Shown: piece after piece, positions 22,271-60,170 of the stretch
Position numbering within the stretch: position 1 is the stretch's first letter
How the letters are laid out: each line of letters starts with the position of its first letter
Assembly: GCA_030522415.1 (NCBI GenBank)
Contig: CM060121.1
Location: 10,927,976-10,991,975, forward strand
Source of the DNA: Channallabes apus
Taxonomy: Eukaryota > Chordata > Actinopteri > Siluriformes > Clariidae
Reading direction: 5' to 3'
DNA length: 64,000 bases
The notes under the pieces: model-generated
Told to the model about the DNA's origin: nothing
The model's input: the letters and a program-made list of their open reading frames with translations, nothing else
Database searches by the model: none
Made by a program: the position numbers and the translations under genes

Positions 22271-22313
22271 GTAAAATGTTGTGCACATGCTTCTTGCACT
22301 ACATATTTATATA

Positions 22314-23690
22314 TCTGGACCATTGCACATGACACTTTCATAAGTCACTTTTCATGCATATTTGCACAACCATTGCCACTTTTAATATAAAAATTTTATA
22401 TATATACTTTAAGAACAGATGCAAGAGGAGATAGGAAGATAGCAGCAGGTGCAAGGTCACATGCAAGGCCAAAAAACACTTTAGTTTTCTCCAAAAATAG
22501 ATTTAATTTTACTCCATTTCTAAATGATTCGTAAACGACTCGTGTGAAGCAGTTCGAAGATTCAGTCTGTCTAAACCCCTCCTTTCCGTGAGTCCTCACT
22601 GCTGTGATTGTTCAGATGGCGTGGCCCGTTATGATTGGTCTACTGCTACAGCGTGTGTCGGAAAACGAAACGCCCATTACCATAACTAAATGACGGCTGG
22701 AGACCCGTCAATACATAGAAAAGATGGCGTCGGTTTTACCGTGTGACGAGCAGCTAATTTTATATTAACTTTATATTATTTAATATAATTGTGATTGACA
22801 AAAATCGAGAGGTCTTTTATCTTTGTGTCGGTGTTGGGTTAAATGGCCGGTGAGAAAAAAGGACAAACACAAACAAGTAGATAAAGCAAACGTGTATTAT
22901 ACAAAACTAAATAAAGTAAACGAAAAAGGTGCACCACAACCAAACAAAGATATAAACAAGATTTACAAACTATATATAATAAATGGTATGGGTATGTGAA
23001 CGCGAGTGAGTGGAAAATGTCCGAAGTCTGTGTTTATTGTATGTGTGTTATCCGAGTATACCGAGTATGGTTCGGTCTCACCGGGGTTAATGATGTCCGG
23101 GAGGCCGATGATGGAGGATGAGAAGTCCGGGGAATATGTCCAGTCAAAGATAATCCGGTTGAAAAATCTTAGAAAGAAAATGATCCACAGCCATCTCTCC
23201 TTCTCTCATCCAAACAAATAACGCCAGCACTACTCCACCATTACTACACATGCATTTTCCCCTTGGGGTATGGGCACTGTCGGCGTCACAGATGCACAGT
23301 GCAGATAGTTTATGTTCACATACATGACACACTGCATGAAAGATCATATTTGAAAAAGCATAATTGGGGCGGTTTAATGTGTGATATATGAAAGCAGCAC
23401 CTTCTCGAGTGAGATGGAATTTTTTTCCTTGCTTCATGGAATACTACCTAAATAATAAAAGCCTACTTTACCCCATGTAATGTGCAGCTTTCTATAGGAG
23501 AGTTTGTGTCCCATAATTTACAAATTAATAATGTTCTTTAAAAAGTAAGATCCACAAAAAATAGTCAGTGATTGACAAAACTGAGATTTGATTTCCAAAT
23601 AAATAATTAATTAAAATGAAGTAAGATGCACAGATGGCTTAGTGTGGTTCACAAAAAAAGTTTTGAGGGCTTTTATTCTAGCTATCTCCA
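22314..23690. other. Unassigned intergenic segment upstream of the solo LTR
   Basis: No gene was recognised. Sequence near 22500-22740 has a repeat-like character; 22850-23160 has a long A-rich part and an ORF start at 23006 of unknown nature. I see nothing supportable beyond that. Confidence 0.35.
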
Positions 23691-24040
23691 TGTCACGGAC
23701 CTTCCCGTGGTGTCTGTGTCGGGTGTGTGTACGTGGCATGATCGCAGAGGAGGCGAGCTGACGGTTCAGTTTAGTCTTTTTATTTAAATTAAAAGGCATA
23801 ACATCCAACACAAACTTAAGCTGTAATCACAACAAAAGCTAGACGCCTGACTGGAGTTCAGCCAGGCTATTTATAACAAAACTTAATCAAAACATAATTG
23901 GCTTTCCTCGGTTCAGGTGAGCATCTCACGTCACCTGACCGAGGTGCAGACTGGGAACTGAAGTCATAACTCAACACAAAACAAACTACAAACAAAAACC
24001 TAAACGGGCGTTAGGCGCCCTCTAGGGGTTAACCGTCACA
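23691..24040 (-). mobile_element. Solo LTR with CTCCA target duplication
   Basis: A 350-bp block is flanked by CTCCA on both sides (23686-23690 and 24041-24045). On the minus strand it runs TGTGACGG to CCGTGACA, with a TATA box (TTATAAATAGCC) near the middle and a polyadenylation signal (TTTAAATAAAAAG) downstream of it. This is the layout of an LTR promoter and terminator. No internal retroelement region or second LTR is present. It ends 119 bp before the second P450 start codon, facing away from the gene. Confidence 0.85.
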
Positions 24041-24045
24041 CTCCA

Positions 24046-24159
24046 GATCTTGTCATTGACCACTCCCAGAACAATATTCCACCAGAATCTCAAGATCTCT
24101 GCTTTCTACACTTTTTTGCTTTAAGCAAAATACATTAGTCTCAGGTTATATCTTTAGCA
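24046..24159 (+). promoter_or_regulatory. Proximal upstream region / 5' UTR of the second CYP2K-like gene
   Basis: Only 114 bp separate the LTR target duplication from the ATG. No canonical TATA box at a suitable distance was seen; a TTATATC lies just before the ATG, too close to serve as one. The true start site could be here or inside or beyond the LTR. Confidence 0.35.
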
Positions 24160-50652
<26,493 letters not shown>

Positions 50653-50768
50653 GATTAATCATTTACTAAAACCCCAAAATGTTTTTAATTATATTTAAAA
50701 TGAACTGAAATTAGAAATTTACTGACAATTACAGTATGTAGCAATTTCTTAAATTGATCATGATTGCA

Positions 50769-50774
50769 AATAAA
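50769..50774 (+). terminator. Candidate poly(A) signal of the second CYP2K-like gene
   Basis: First AATAAA after the stop codon, 117 bases downstream, in AT-rich sequence. Cleavage position unverified. Confidence 0.5.
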
Positions 50775-51506
50775 CTATGAAAGATGATAACATATACGTA
50801 TAAAAAATAATACCCTTTAAACATTCATTTGTTTAGAAAAAATGTGGTAATTTCCACACACAAGTAAAATAAAAATTTACTTTTTATGTATTTAACCATA
50901 TTATGTCTTAACCATATAACTCATTACAATTAAACATCATCATTACTACTTTTGGTCACTAACACCTTTATTTTTTACACGCAGAATTTTCAGGTTAGTG
51001 GGTAAATGTCCTTATATCGCTCTTCATAAAGACTGAACCATATTGTTGATGTGTATGCACCACAAAGCAAAGAAACACATGAACAAAGAAAACTACTGTA
51101 TAGAAAGACTCAACTTTCAAATCATTTTATAAACCATAAGCATTTAAAACACACAAACATCAAAAACAGCTTAAATAAGTATAAAGTTCTGTAAACATAG
51201 ATGCCCATCAACCAATATATTAATCAGTTAACATTACTACTTTTATTAAAATGTAAATATTGGATATTATTTACCTTTTAGGTTAATAAGCCTTTTAAAT
51301 TAATTAACCGAGAACTAAGCTTAATTAAGTTATTATAGCAATTTCCTTTCGAGTGTAAAACTCAGATTTGTTTTGGTGTCTTTTTTCTGTTTAGGTAAAT
51401 TTAAAAATAAACTTGCTAGGTAAGTATATTCAAATACATTTGATAATGTTTGAGTCATAAAACAATAATGCAAAGAAATAGACGTTTAATCTTTTGCACA
51501 TATACC
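50775..51506. other. 3' flank of the second P450 gene
   Basis: AT-rich intergenic sequence; no gene or complete element recognised. Confidence 0.4.
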
Positions 51507-51937
51507 GTACCATACCACTTTATTTCTAAAGCACTTTAAAACAACAACAAAGCTGACCAAAGTGCTGTACAAAAGTCAACATTTAGGCCATAAAACAGCA
51601 GGGTGCTTTATAATAAAACGTTAAATTGATAAATAATATAATAAAATTTAAATTTTAAATTTAAATGAGGGTAACAAGAAAAAGAAACAAAGAACATAGC
51701 AACACAATAACATACTTCTAATAATAAAGTCATAATAAATAATAATGATAATAAAAGTAGAAACAAGAGATAAAACACAAAACATCTCAATAAAATACTT
51801 CACACTGGGTTGAAGGCCAGAGAGTAGAAAAGAGTTTTTAAACGAGATTTAAAAACTGCCACTGATGGAGCTTGTCGAAAGAGTATGGGTAACTAATTCC
51901 ATAGTTGAGGAGCAGCTACTGAAAAGGCTCGATCACC

Positions 51938-52501
51938 TCAAAGTTTGCATCGGGTTTTTGGAATTTGGAGAAGCAGCTTGACAGTAGACCTGAGAGAGCG
52001 AGATGGAACATATGGGTGCAGCAATTCCACCAGATAGGCTGGGGCAAGACAATTTAAACACTTAAATACAAATAAATGATTTTTAAAACTGATCTGAAAA
52101 TACACTGGAAGCCAGTGAAGAGAAGCCAAAATTGGGGTAATATGCTCTCGTCTGCCTATAACAGTTAAAAAACAAGCTGTGGCATTTTGCACCAACTGTA
52201 GGCTAGCCATAGTGGTGTGGCTGATTCCGAAGAATAAAGCATTACAATAGTCAAGACGAGAGGTTATAAAAGCATGGACAACCGATTCCAGGTCCCGCCT
52301 TGACAATATAGGCTTAATCTTTGCTACTCGACTATCCATTTTTAAAGTAGGATCCATTTTAATACCCAAATTTGTAATCAAGGCTTTCTCAAATGGGGCC
52401 AAGGAGAAGAGGTCAAAGCGAGGAGATTTGCGGGAGCTATTGGGTCTAAACAACATAACTTCGGTCTTTTCTTCATTGACATTCAAGAAATTAAACGCCA
52501 A
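51938..52501 (-). pseudogene. LINE reverse transcriptase C-terminal part
   Basis: A 187-codon ORF with NVNEEKTEVMLF, the thumb-region motif VVHAFITSRLDYCNALFFGI, LQLVQNATACFLT and [13 protein letters not shown], all conserved in fish L2-type LINEs. It lacks the catalytic FADD block, so it is a fragment. Confidence 0.8.
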
Positions 52502-52597
52502 CCATCTTTTAACATCAACAAGGCAGTCCAGAAGAAGCTTGACAGAACATACACCACTGTGCTTTAATGGGAGGTAAACCTGACAGTCATCTGCATG

Positions 52598-53059
52598 TTA
52601 TATTTCCGGAAAATAGCTCTGATTGGGAGCAAATACAAGGAAAATAAAAGTGGACCAAGAATGGAGCCCTGTGGTACCCCCCAAGGAAGGGCAGCAGATC
52701 TGAAAATACACTGGAAGCCAGTGAAGAGAAGCCAAAATTGGGGTAATATGCTCTCGTCTGCCTTTTAGGTTGGAAGTCAAACCATCTATACTGACACAGA
52801 AGGTCCTATCAGAGAGGTAGGACCTAAACCACAGCAAAGCTGAGCCTGTAATGCCCACCCACTGTTCCAACCTGGATAAAAGAATCTCATGGTCTATGGT
52901 GTCAAAAGCCACTGTTAAATCTAGAAGCACAAGTAGTACAGAGTCTCCAGAGTCGGTTGCTAAGAAAATGTCATTAAAAACTCTTAAAAGAGCAGACTCA
53001 GTGCTGTGGCGAGTTTTAAACCCAGACTGAAACTGGGTTGGCCAAGAAAGTTTGGCCAA
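52598..53059 (-). pseudogene. LINE reverse transcriptase N-terminal part
   Basis: FQSGFKTRHSTESALLRVFN and VLLDLTVAFDTIDHEILLSR are RT motifs 1-2A of an L2-type enzyme, including the first catalytic aspartate. After WFRSYLSDR the frame runs into the duplicated copy of the C-terminal segment ([20 protein letters not shown]) and ends. The order is therefore scrambled relative to an intact enzyme. Confidence 0.78.
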
Positions 53060-53085
53060 GGTAGCTTGGAGATAGGCCTACAATT

Positions 53086-53918
53086 TGACAAAACAGAACA
53101 GTATTATTGAATATTTTAACAATATATAATGTAATATTGAATATAATATTGAAGAGTTTAACAATAAAGAGTTTTTTTCCCAGCAAATTGAGATTACTCT
53201 GTTTTACAGTTTTTTCAAACAAACCAAGAACTATTGCAAATTGATAGAAAACATGCACAAAATATTTTCCAAAGGGTTTTAAAGAGTACAAATGTCAAAA
53301 TATTTTATTAAAATCTTTTGGTTATATATCAAATCATGTCTGAATGTTGTGTGATTTATTATTATTTTTTTTAAACTCCATCTTCAATAGTTTTGTCACA
53401 ATGGACAATAGATTTTTTGTGGTCTTTTAATTACACCTCAACATAAAAAGGTTTAGTAATCAGTTGCACTTTTTTTCTTAACTTTTAGAGAAATTTGCTG
53501 GCCAAACAAAATATTTCACATTGCTTGTTTAGGTGACTCATGTACCTAGTGCAAAATCTTAAGCCCCCCTACCCCACTGTCTTCTCCAAACAGTTCTTTG
53601 TTCCCCCTTCACCTTCCAACAGAACTGGACATACCGGGCAATGCCCGCCGGGCCGACGCACATTTTTGGGCTGGGGCTGTCAGTCATAATTTAATATTTT
53701 TTAAAAGGTTTATTAGGCCAATTTATTTATTATCGCAATGGTAGAGTATCTAAGACACGTATCGCAGCCCATTGGTTGACTGTCTTAAAGGACATTGAGC
53801 TAGTCCAATGAAATCTCAGGCCACACCCTGCCTCCCTCCTGGCCAGCCCTCACCTCCCCTTGACAAAATCTGCTATTTAGAGTTTGACCGGAGTTTGAGA
53901 TGAGTCCGTCTATAACAA
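53086..53918. other. Intergenic spacer
   Basis: AT-rich to 53550, then a GC-richer part with GACATACCGGGCAATGCCCG, reminiscent of the leader of a fish hAT family whose protein may start at 53919. No complete gene. Confidence 0.35.
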
Positions 53919-54177
53919 TGGATAAACCAGAAAAGAGCAAGGGGGTGCAGAGAAGGTGCGGGAGAAAAGATGCAAAAGCTTACAAGTGGAAGCAGCAAAA
54001 TGTCAAATCACAGAAATGTTTGCCACCACCACACGTTCAATTGCAGCTGCTGGTGTAGGGCCATCAACATCTAGCAACAGTGCAGAGGCAGTTCAGAGTG
54101 CTCACGCTGCCGGAGCGGCACAAGGGAGTGTACAACGGAGAATGTCAACATTAGTTACACAGATGAAGAAGGAGTAG
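53919..54177 (+). pseudogene. N-terminal fragment of a hAT-type transposase
   Basis: The frame around 53919-53990 reads MDKPEKSKGVQRRC and, after a shift, REKRCKSLQVEAAKCQITEM-F. This lysine-rich leader resembles fish hAT proteins of the TTF-zinc-finger group. It ends in alanine/serine-rich sequence and a stop at 54177. No catalytic region follows; decayed. Confidence 0.4.
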
Positions 54178-54339
54178 TTATTAAAATTGATTCGGAGGAG
54201 GAGGTGGTGAGAGACGTGACCCAGCAGAGACAGATTGAGGAAGGCATCAGAATAGCTACGAGTCCATTCAGAAGTAGCCGAAATGTTGGCAGAGTGAATG
54301 GAGGGATATTTATGTAGGGAAGACAGAGGGCTTTTTTAT

Positions 54340-54340
<1 letters not shown>

Positions 54341-54370
<30 letters not shown>
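54341..54370. repeat. (GT)n microsatellite
   Basis: About 15 GT units. Confidence 0.95.
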
Positions 54371-54371
<1 letters not shown>

Positions 54372-54774
54372 ACTCATGCATTTGAGTGTTTGTCGACAAC
54401 CTGCGCCACTAGCCTGCCTAGCTGCTACTCGCAAATGAACCGTCTGCCAATTAGGTACATTGTCATCCACATCAAATTAACGAGTGGTCTTACGTCTGTC
54501 ATGATTGATCGAAATTTTTGCCAATCTTCACGCAGTACAACAAATAAACCCCCAGAGCTCTATAAATGACATGGCTGAATATCGAATTTCTAAGTAGACA
54601 CATGTAGGCCTACACACATGCAGAATGATGATATCCCATGGAATTAACAATGAAAATGTTAAGTGTAGCCTACATCTTCACTAAATAGTAAGCTATCTGG
54701 AGGATTTGTAGGCCAACACTGTGCAAATGTTCAAATTATTGCAGTCAGACTTAAAAACATTTAATAGTAGACTA

Positions 54775-57700
54775 CCCCTCCTTGAACCACCACCTTATCG
54801 TGGTGGAGGGGTTTGCATGTCCCAATGATCCTGGGAGCTATGTTGAAGCTAACCTTCATGCCCCTGGCAGGGTCACCCATGACAATCTGGTCCTAGGTGA
54901 GGTAACAGACAAAGAGTGGTTCAGAAGACCTCTTATGATGAATAAGACAATTGGAAAACGTTTTCCCTCGCCCGGACGTGGGTCACCGGGGCCTCCCTCT
55001 GGAGCCAGGCCTGGAGGTGGGGCCCGATGGCGAGCGCCTGGTGGTCGGGCCTGCACCCATGGGGCCCAGCCGGGCACAGCCCGAAGAGGCAACGTGGGTC
55101 CCCCTTCCCATGGGCTCACCACCTGTAAGAGGGGCCAAAGAGGTCGGGTGCAGTGTGAGCTGGGCGGTGGCCGAAGACAGGGGCCTTGGCGGTCTGATCC
55201 TCGGCTGCAGAAGCTGGCTCTAGGGACGTGGAATGTCACCTTTCTGGTAGGGAAGGAGCCTGAGCTAGTGCGTGAGGTTGAGAAGTTCCGGCTAGATATA
55301 GTTGGACTAACCTCGACGCACAGCTTGGACTCTGGAACCAGTCTCCTTGAGAGGGGCTGGACTCTCTTCTACTCTGGAGTTGCCACCGGTGAGAGGTGAC
55401 GAGCAAGTGTGGGCATACTTATTGCCACCCGGCTCGGGGCCTGTACATTGGGGTTCACCACAGTGGACGAGAGGGTGGCCTCCCTCCGCCTTCGGGTGGG
55501 GGGACGGATCCTTACTGTTGTTCGCGCTTATGCGCCGAACAGCAGTTTGGAGTACCTGCCCTTTTTGGGGTCTCTGGAGGGGGCGCTAGAAAATGTCCCT
55601 CCTGGGGACTCCATCGTTCTGTTGGGGGACTTCAATGCTCACGTGGGCAATGACAGTGAGACCTGGAAGGGCGTGATTGGGATGAATGGCCCCCCTGATC
55701 TGAACCAGAGCGGTGTTTTGTTATTGGACTTCTGTGCTCGTCACGGATTGTCCATAATGAACACCATGTTCAGGCATAAGGGTGTCCATATGTGCACCTG
55801 GCACCAGGACACCCTAGGCCGCAGTTCGCTGATCGACTTTGTGGTTGTGTCGTCGGACTTGCGGCCACATGTCTTGGACACTCGGGTGAAGAGAGGGGCG
55901 GAGCTGTCAACTGATCACCACCTGGTGGTGAGTTGGCTTCGTTGGCGGGGTAGGATGCCGGTCAGGCCTGGTAGACCCAAACGTATTGTGAGGGTCTGCT
56001 GGGAACGTCTGGCAGAGTCCCCTGTCAGGACGAGCTTCAACTCCCACCTCCGGCAAAGCTTCAACCACGTCCTGGGGGAGGTTGGGGACATTGAGTCTGA
56101 ATGGACTATGGTCTTCTGGTTTGCTGTTATGGGACGCGGTGGCAACCCAAGAACCCGTTGGTGGACACCGGCGGTGAGGGATGCCATCAAGCTGAAGAAG
56201 GAGTCTTACCAGGCCTTTTTGGCTGGTGGCACTCCGGAGGCAGCTGATAGGTACCGGCAGGCCAAGCAGAATGCGGCTTCGGTGGTTGCTGAGGCAAAAA
56301 CCCGGGCGTGGGAGGAGTTTGGGGAGGCCATGGAGAATGACTTCCAGACGGCTTCGAAGAGATTCTGGTCCACCATCCGGCGTCTCAGAAGGGGAAAGCA
56401 GTGCACGGTCAACACAGTGTATAGTGGGGATGGTGCGCTGCTGACCTCGACTCGGGACGTTGTGGGTCGGTGGGGGGAGTACTTCGAAGACCTCCTTAAT
56501 TCCACGAACATGTCTTCCGATGAGGAAGCAGAGTCTGGGGACATAGAGGTGGACTCTTCCATCTCTAGGGCTGAGGTCGCCGAGGTGATCAAAAAGCTCC
56601 GTGGTGGTGGGGCCCCGGGGGTGGATGAGATCCGCCCGGAGTTCCTCAAGGCTCTGGATGTTGTAGGGCTGTCATGGTTGACACGTCTCTGCAACATTGC
56701 ATGGACATCGGGGACAGTGCCTCTGGACTGGCAAACCGGGGTGGTGGTCCCCCTCTTCAAGAAGGGGGACCGGAGAGTGTGTTACAGTGGGATCACACTC
56801 CTCAGCCTCCCTGGGGGAAGTCTATTCAGGGGTCCTAGAAAGGAGGGTCCATCAGTTAGTCGAACCTCGGATTCAGGAGGAGCAGTGTGGTTTTCGTCCA
56901 GGTTGCGGAATAGTAGACCAGCTCTACACCCTTAGCAGGGTCCCGGAGGGGGCATGGGAGTTTGCCCAAGCAGTCTACATGTGCTTTGTGGACTTGGAGA
57001 AGGCATTCGACCGTGTCCCTCGGGGAGTCCTGTGGGGGATACTCCTGGAGTATGGGATATCGGATTCCTTGTTAAAGGCTGTCACGACCGGTGTCGGAGC
57101 TTGGTCCGCATTGCCAGTAGTAAGTCGGACCTGTTTCAGTTGAGAGTAGGACTCTGACTGGGCTGCCATTTGTCACCGATCCTGTTCATAATTTTTATGG
57201 ACAGGATTTCTAGGCGCAGCCAGGGCATTGAGGGGGTACAGTTTGGTGGTCTCAGGATTGGGTCACTGCTTTTTGCAGATGACGTTGTTCTGTTGGCCTC
57301 ATCATCCTGCGACCTACAGCTCTCACTGGATCGGATGGGATGAGAATCAGCTCCTCCAAATCTGAGGCCATGGTCCTCAGCCAGAAAAGGGTGGAGTGCC
57401 GTCTCAGGGTTGGGAGTGAGATCCTGCCCCAAGTGGAGGAGTTTAAGTATCTCGGGGTCTTGTTCACGAGTGAGGGTAAAATGGAACGGGAGGTCGACAG
57501 GCGGATCGGGGCAGGGTATGCAGTGATGTGGGCTCTGTATCGGTCCGTCGTGGTGAAGAAGGAGCTGAGCCAAAAGGCAAGGCTCTCAATTTACCTGTCG
57601 ATCTACGTTCCTACCCTCACCTATGGTCATGAGCTGTGGGTAGTGACCGAAAGAACAAGATCACGAATACAAGCGGCCGAAATGAGTTTCCTCCGCAGGG

Positions 57701-58035
57701 TGTCTGGGCTCTCCCTTAGAGATAAGGTGAGAAGCTCAGTCATCTGGGAGGGGCTCAGAGTAGAGCCGCTGCTCCTCCGCATCGAGAGGAGCCAGATGAG
57801 GTGGCTTGGGCATCTATTTAGGATGCCCCCTGGACGCCTCCCTTGTGAGGTGTTCCGGACACGCCCCACTGGAAAGAGACCCCGGGGAAGACCCAGGACA
57901 AGCTGGAGGGACTATGTCTCTCGGCTGGCCTGGGAACTCTACAAGGTGGGAATTTTGTCACTGTGGCCTTCTCTTCCAAGTCTGAGTATTGTAATGAGAG
58001 TAATAAAAGACTGTATTATAATAATAATAATAATT
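54775..58035 (+). mobile_element. Near full-length LINE (RTE/I-like) with (TAA)n tail
   Basis: It begins CCTCCTTGAACCACCACCTT with a small hairpin (CCACCACC..GGTGG), has a GC-rich leader, then an apurinic-type endonuclease and reverse transcriptase in three frames, and ends in ATAATAATAATAAT at about 58016-58034. The (TAA)n tail recalls I-clade elements and the endonuclease recalls RTE/CFDP2-like proteins, so I leave the clade open. GC-rich compared with its surroundings. Confidence 0.82.
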
Positions 58036-58110
58036 AAGAATAATTTTTTTACCAAGGTTATTCACTTCCATGCAGGTAACTGTGGTTTAATGTTTGAAAC
58101 AAAACAGTGA
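55409..58110 (+). pseudogene. LINE endonuclease-reverse transcriptase, frameshifted
   Basis: Endonuclease motifs in the first frame (55409 to about 56790): [30 protein letters not shown] and [10 protein letters not shown], covering the magnesium-binding and catalytic residues. RT follows with [16 protein letters not shown] and [12 protein letters not shown] frameshift near 56790 moves to EEQCGFRPG and FVDLEKAFDRVPRGVLW. A further shift and stop lie around 57144-57340 (FADDVVLLASSS is readable at about 57274). The last frame from 57340 has FKYLGVLFTSEG and the C-terminal GHLFRMPPGRLP. Multiple breaks make it inactive. Confidence 0.85.
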
Positions 58111-58349
58111 GTGCATATATCCTTTGACCTGTCATATGCCTCAGCATATTGTTTAAATAATCATGGTGGGCCGCTATGGCCAAAAATGCCAGGGCCGTTT
58201 TTTGGTCCCAGTCCAGACCTGCCTTCCAACTGTCACAACCCATCAAGCTACAGCTCTGCCATGATCATATAAGCACTCCTGTTCCACGTTCCCAACCAAC
58301 CCTTACATCTCACCACGTGCCTTCTGCTCTCAACACACCTGTGCGGCCT

Positions 58350-58612
58350 TGTACCTCCAGTTTCCAGGTTCGATTCCCGCCTCGGGGTCTGTTTGCACGG
58401 AGTATGCATGTTCTCCTCGAGCTTGGTGTTTTTCTTTTTTCCAGTCCAAAAATATGCATATTAGACTAACTGATGTTCTTAAATTATCTGTAGTGTGTGA
58501 ATGTGTGCCCTGTGAATAGATTGGCACCACGCCCAGGGTGTACCCTGCCCTAAGTCTCCTGGGATAGGCTCCAGACATCCCCCTTCCCCCATGATGAGTG
58601 AGTGAGTGAGTA
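58350..58612 (+). mobile_element. tRNA-derived SINE, 5'-truncated
   Basis: The B-box (GGTTCGATTCCCGC) is followed by GCATGTTCTCCTCG, CCAGTCCAAAAATATGCATA, GGGTGTACCCTGCCCTAAG and GATAGGCTCCAGACA, ending in (GAGT)n. Same family as 47902-48210; the A-box part is lost. Confidence 0.75.
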
Positions 58613-59329
58613 TTACAGCAGCTATTATTCTTAAAATGGAGCCACTAAGAAAGAGTACTATTTAGCAACATTTTGAAGTACTTTCTCCCAATAAGGAAAT
58701 AAATGTAAATAAATTACCAGAACATAGTCAGAGATGGTAGTTACAGTATATGCGCAATAATGTACTGTTTGGATTGTTAAACTACATAGTCAAATGGATT
58801 TATTGTTGTACATTCTATATTCCAAATTATAAAATAACAAATATGGCGTTAGGCACTTAAGTAATAACAACAACATCAATAAGTTATTAATTTAAGACAT
58901 GAAGTTAAGCTGTTCTGGAATAGTTCTTGCAAGAACAGGATTGTCAAGTGCATTTGCAAAACCCACCAAGCATCATGATGAAACGGGCTCTCCTCTGCTG
59001 CAGAGCAGAAGTTTATTTAGAGTGTACTAACCTCAGATTAGAGCTGTTATCAAGGCTTTACAGACTATCAAAAGCATACACATATCAATATCACCTGTTC
59101 AAAGGAGATTATTGCATATTTTGGATATTGAATATTTCTAATAAAAGAAGAATGATTGGGGGAAATGGGGGATTAATTAGACGATACCATGATATTATTG
59201 TACTTAGTTATTTAACAGTGAACGGCTTAAACTGTTACACTTATGTTGTCGGCTTAAAAAACAAAAGACAGTCAAAGAGCTCTGAGTGAAGGTTTAGATG
59301 TGCCTCCTCTATCCGGTGTACACATGAAC
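58613..59329. other. Upstream intergenic region of the coronin-7-like gene
   Basis: AT-rich sequence. The 120-codon ORF at 58927 has no recognised domain and lies in low-complexity AT-rich DNA, so I do not call it a gene. Confidence 0.35.
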
Positions 59330-59454
59330 AGAACACGCACACACGCCGCTCGGCCAATCAGCGCTCAGGATTTCTCTCTTTCTGCTTTACCCGAGAAGAG
59401 AGTGACAGCACAGCGCCACCCGGAAGGCACGAGCCGATCAGTGAGGAGCCGAGA
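59330..59454 (+). promoter_or_regulatory. Presumed promoter and 5' UTR of the coronin-7-like gene
   Basis: GC-rich, CpG-containing segment with a CCAAT box in GGCCAATCAGCGC (59353-59365) about 100 bp before the ATG and no TATA box, a housekeeping-type arrangement. The start site is not determined. Confidence 0.5.
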
Positions 59455-59514
59455 ATGAACCGTTTCAAGACGTCCAAATATAAGAACACCACTCCGAAGA
59501 TCCCGAAAAAAGAT
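59455..59514 (+). CDS. coro7: Coronin-7-like, first coding exon
   Basis: An ATG opens 20 codons (MNRFKTSKYKNTTP...) that end exactly at a donor (GAT|gtgagt). Coronin-7 proteins begin MNRF-x-x-SK followed by a basic, threonine/proline-rich stretch, and to my recollection their first intron also falls after residue 20 in phase 0. Coronin-7 is a tandem beta-propeller WD-repeat protein acting in Golgi trafficking; the propellers would be encoded downstream. No second exon was found before 64000, so the first intron exceeds 4.4 kb. The match rests on 20 residues plus the splice position. Confidence 0.6.
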
Positions 59515-59819
59515 GTGAGTAGCGTATCTGATGAAAGCATGAAGCCAGCTGTGTGTTTGATCTCTTGCCTAAAGAGCTGTTCGCTGTTTTTAGCAGAAGC
59601 CGCGGCTGAATCTTAAACGCCTCGTTTGTCCCTACAGAAGTGCACAGAAACCGGAAATGGATGTGCCGTGTGCACCCTGTGTAGTGCACTATATGTGTAA
59701 AGGCGAGCTGGTTGGGATTCAGCCGGAGGGTTTCTGTAAGAAGCGCCTGCAATGTATGGAGGATGTCTAACGCCCGACTTCTTCCTGTAATGTTAAACTT
59801 AACCATATTTGGACATTTC

Positions 59820-59838
59820 ACACACACACACACACACA
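59820..59838. repeat. (CA)n microsatellite
   Basis: Short run of about 9 CA units. Confidence 0.9.
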
Positions 59839-60170
59839 CGCCGTTAGTGCTTCGCTAAGGTTATTAAACATGTCAGGGTGCATCCTGTCTGTACATCGGT
59901 AGTTTGTGTAGTTTGATAGTGAATGATAGTAACCTCACTTTCTGCGATGCAGTAATCAGAGTTGTTCTGCATTGACCTGCTCAGTTCTGTGGGTTCTGCA
60001 GATTGATGTAATTTTGTTGTTTTTTCACTTCTGTTTGACTTTGCATAATGTATGAAGCTTGCATTGTCGGCGTTGCTTATCTTCTCAAATCGTCTGTAAC
60101 AGAAAATCCTCTGCTGTTGATTGTAACACTGACATGGTTTTTGTGCATGTGTTTAGATGTGTATAGAAAC

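Larger units (their letters stand above)
51507..53085 (-). mobile_element. Rearranged L2-like LINE fragment
   Basis: The minus strand carries two reverse-transcriptase pieces and a 3' UTR ending in CACTTTGGTCAGC..TTTAGAAATAAAG. Parts of the RT core between them (FYADDTQ and neighbours) are deleted, and a 66-bp segment occurs twice (52091-52157 and 52699-52764). 5' truncated near 53085. Confidence 0.75.

Noticed and set aside
54782..55399. 205-codon ORF rich in Gly, Pro and Arg
   Set aside because: It is the GC-rich leader of the LINE; alternative frames are equally open and no domain was seen before the endonuclease.
58927..59289. 120-codon ORF before the coronin-7-like exon
   Set aside because: AT-rich, no domain and no splice or promoter context that would support a gene.
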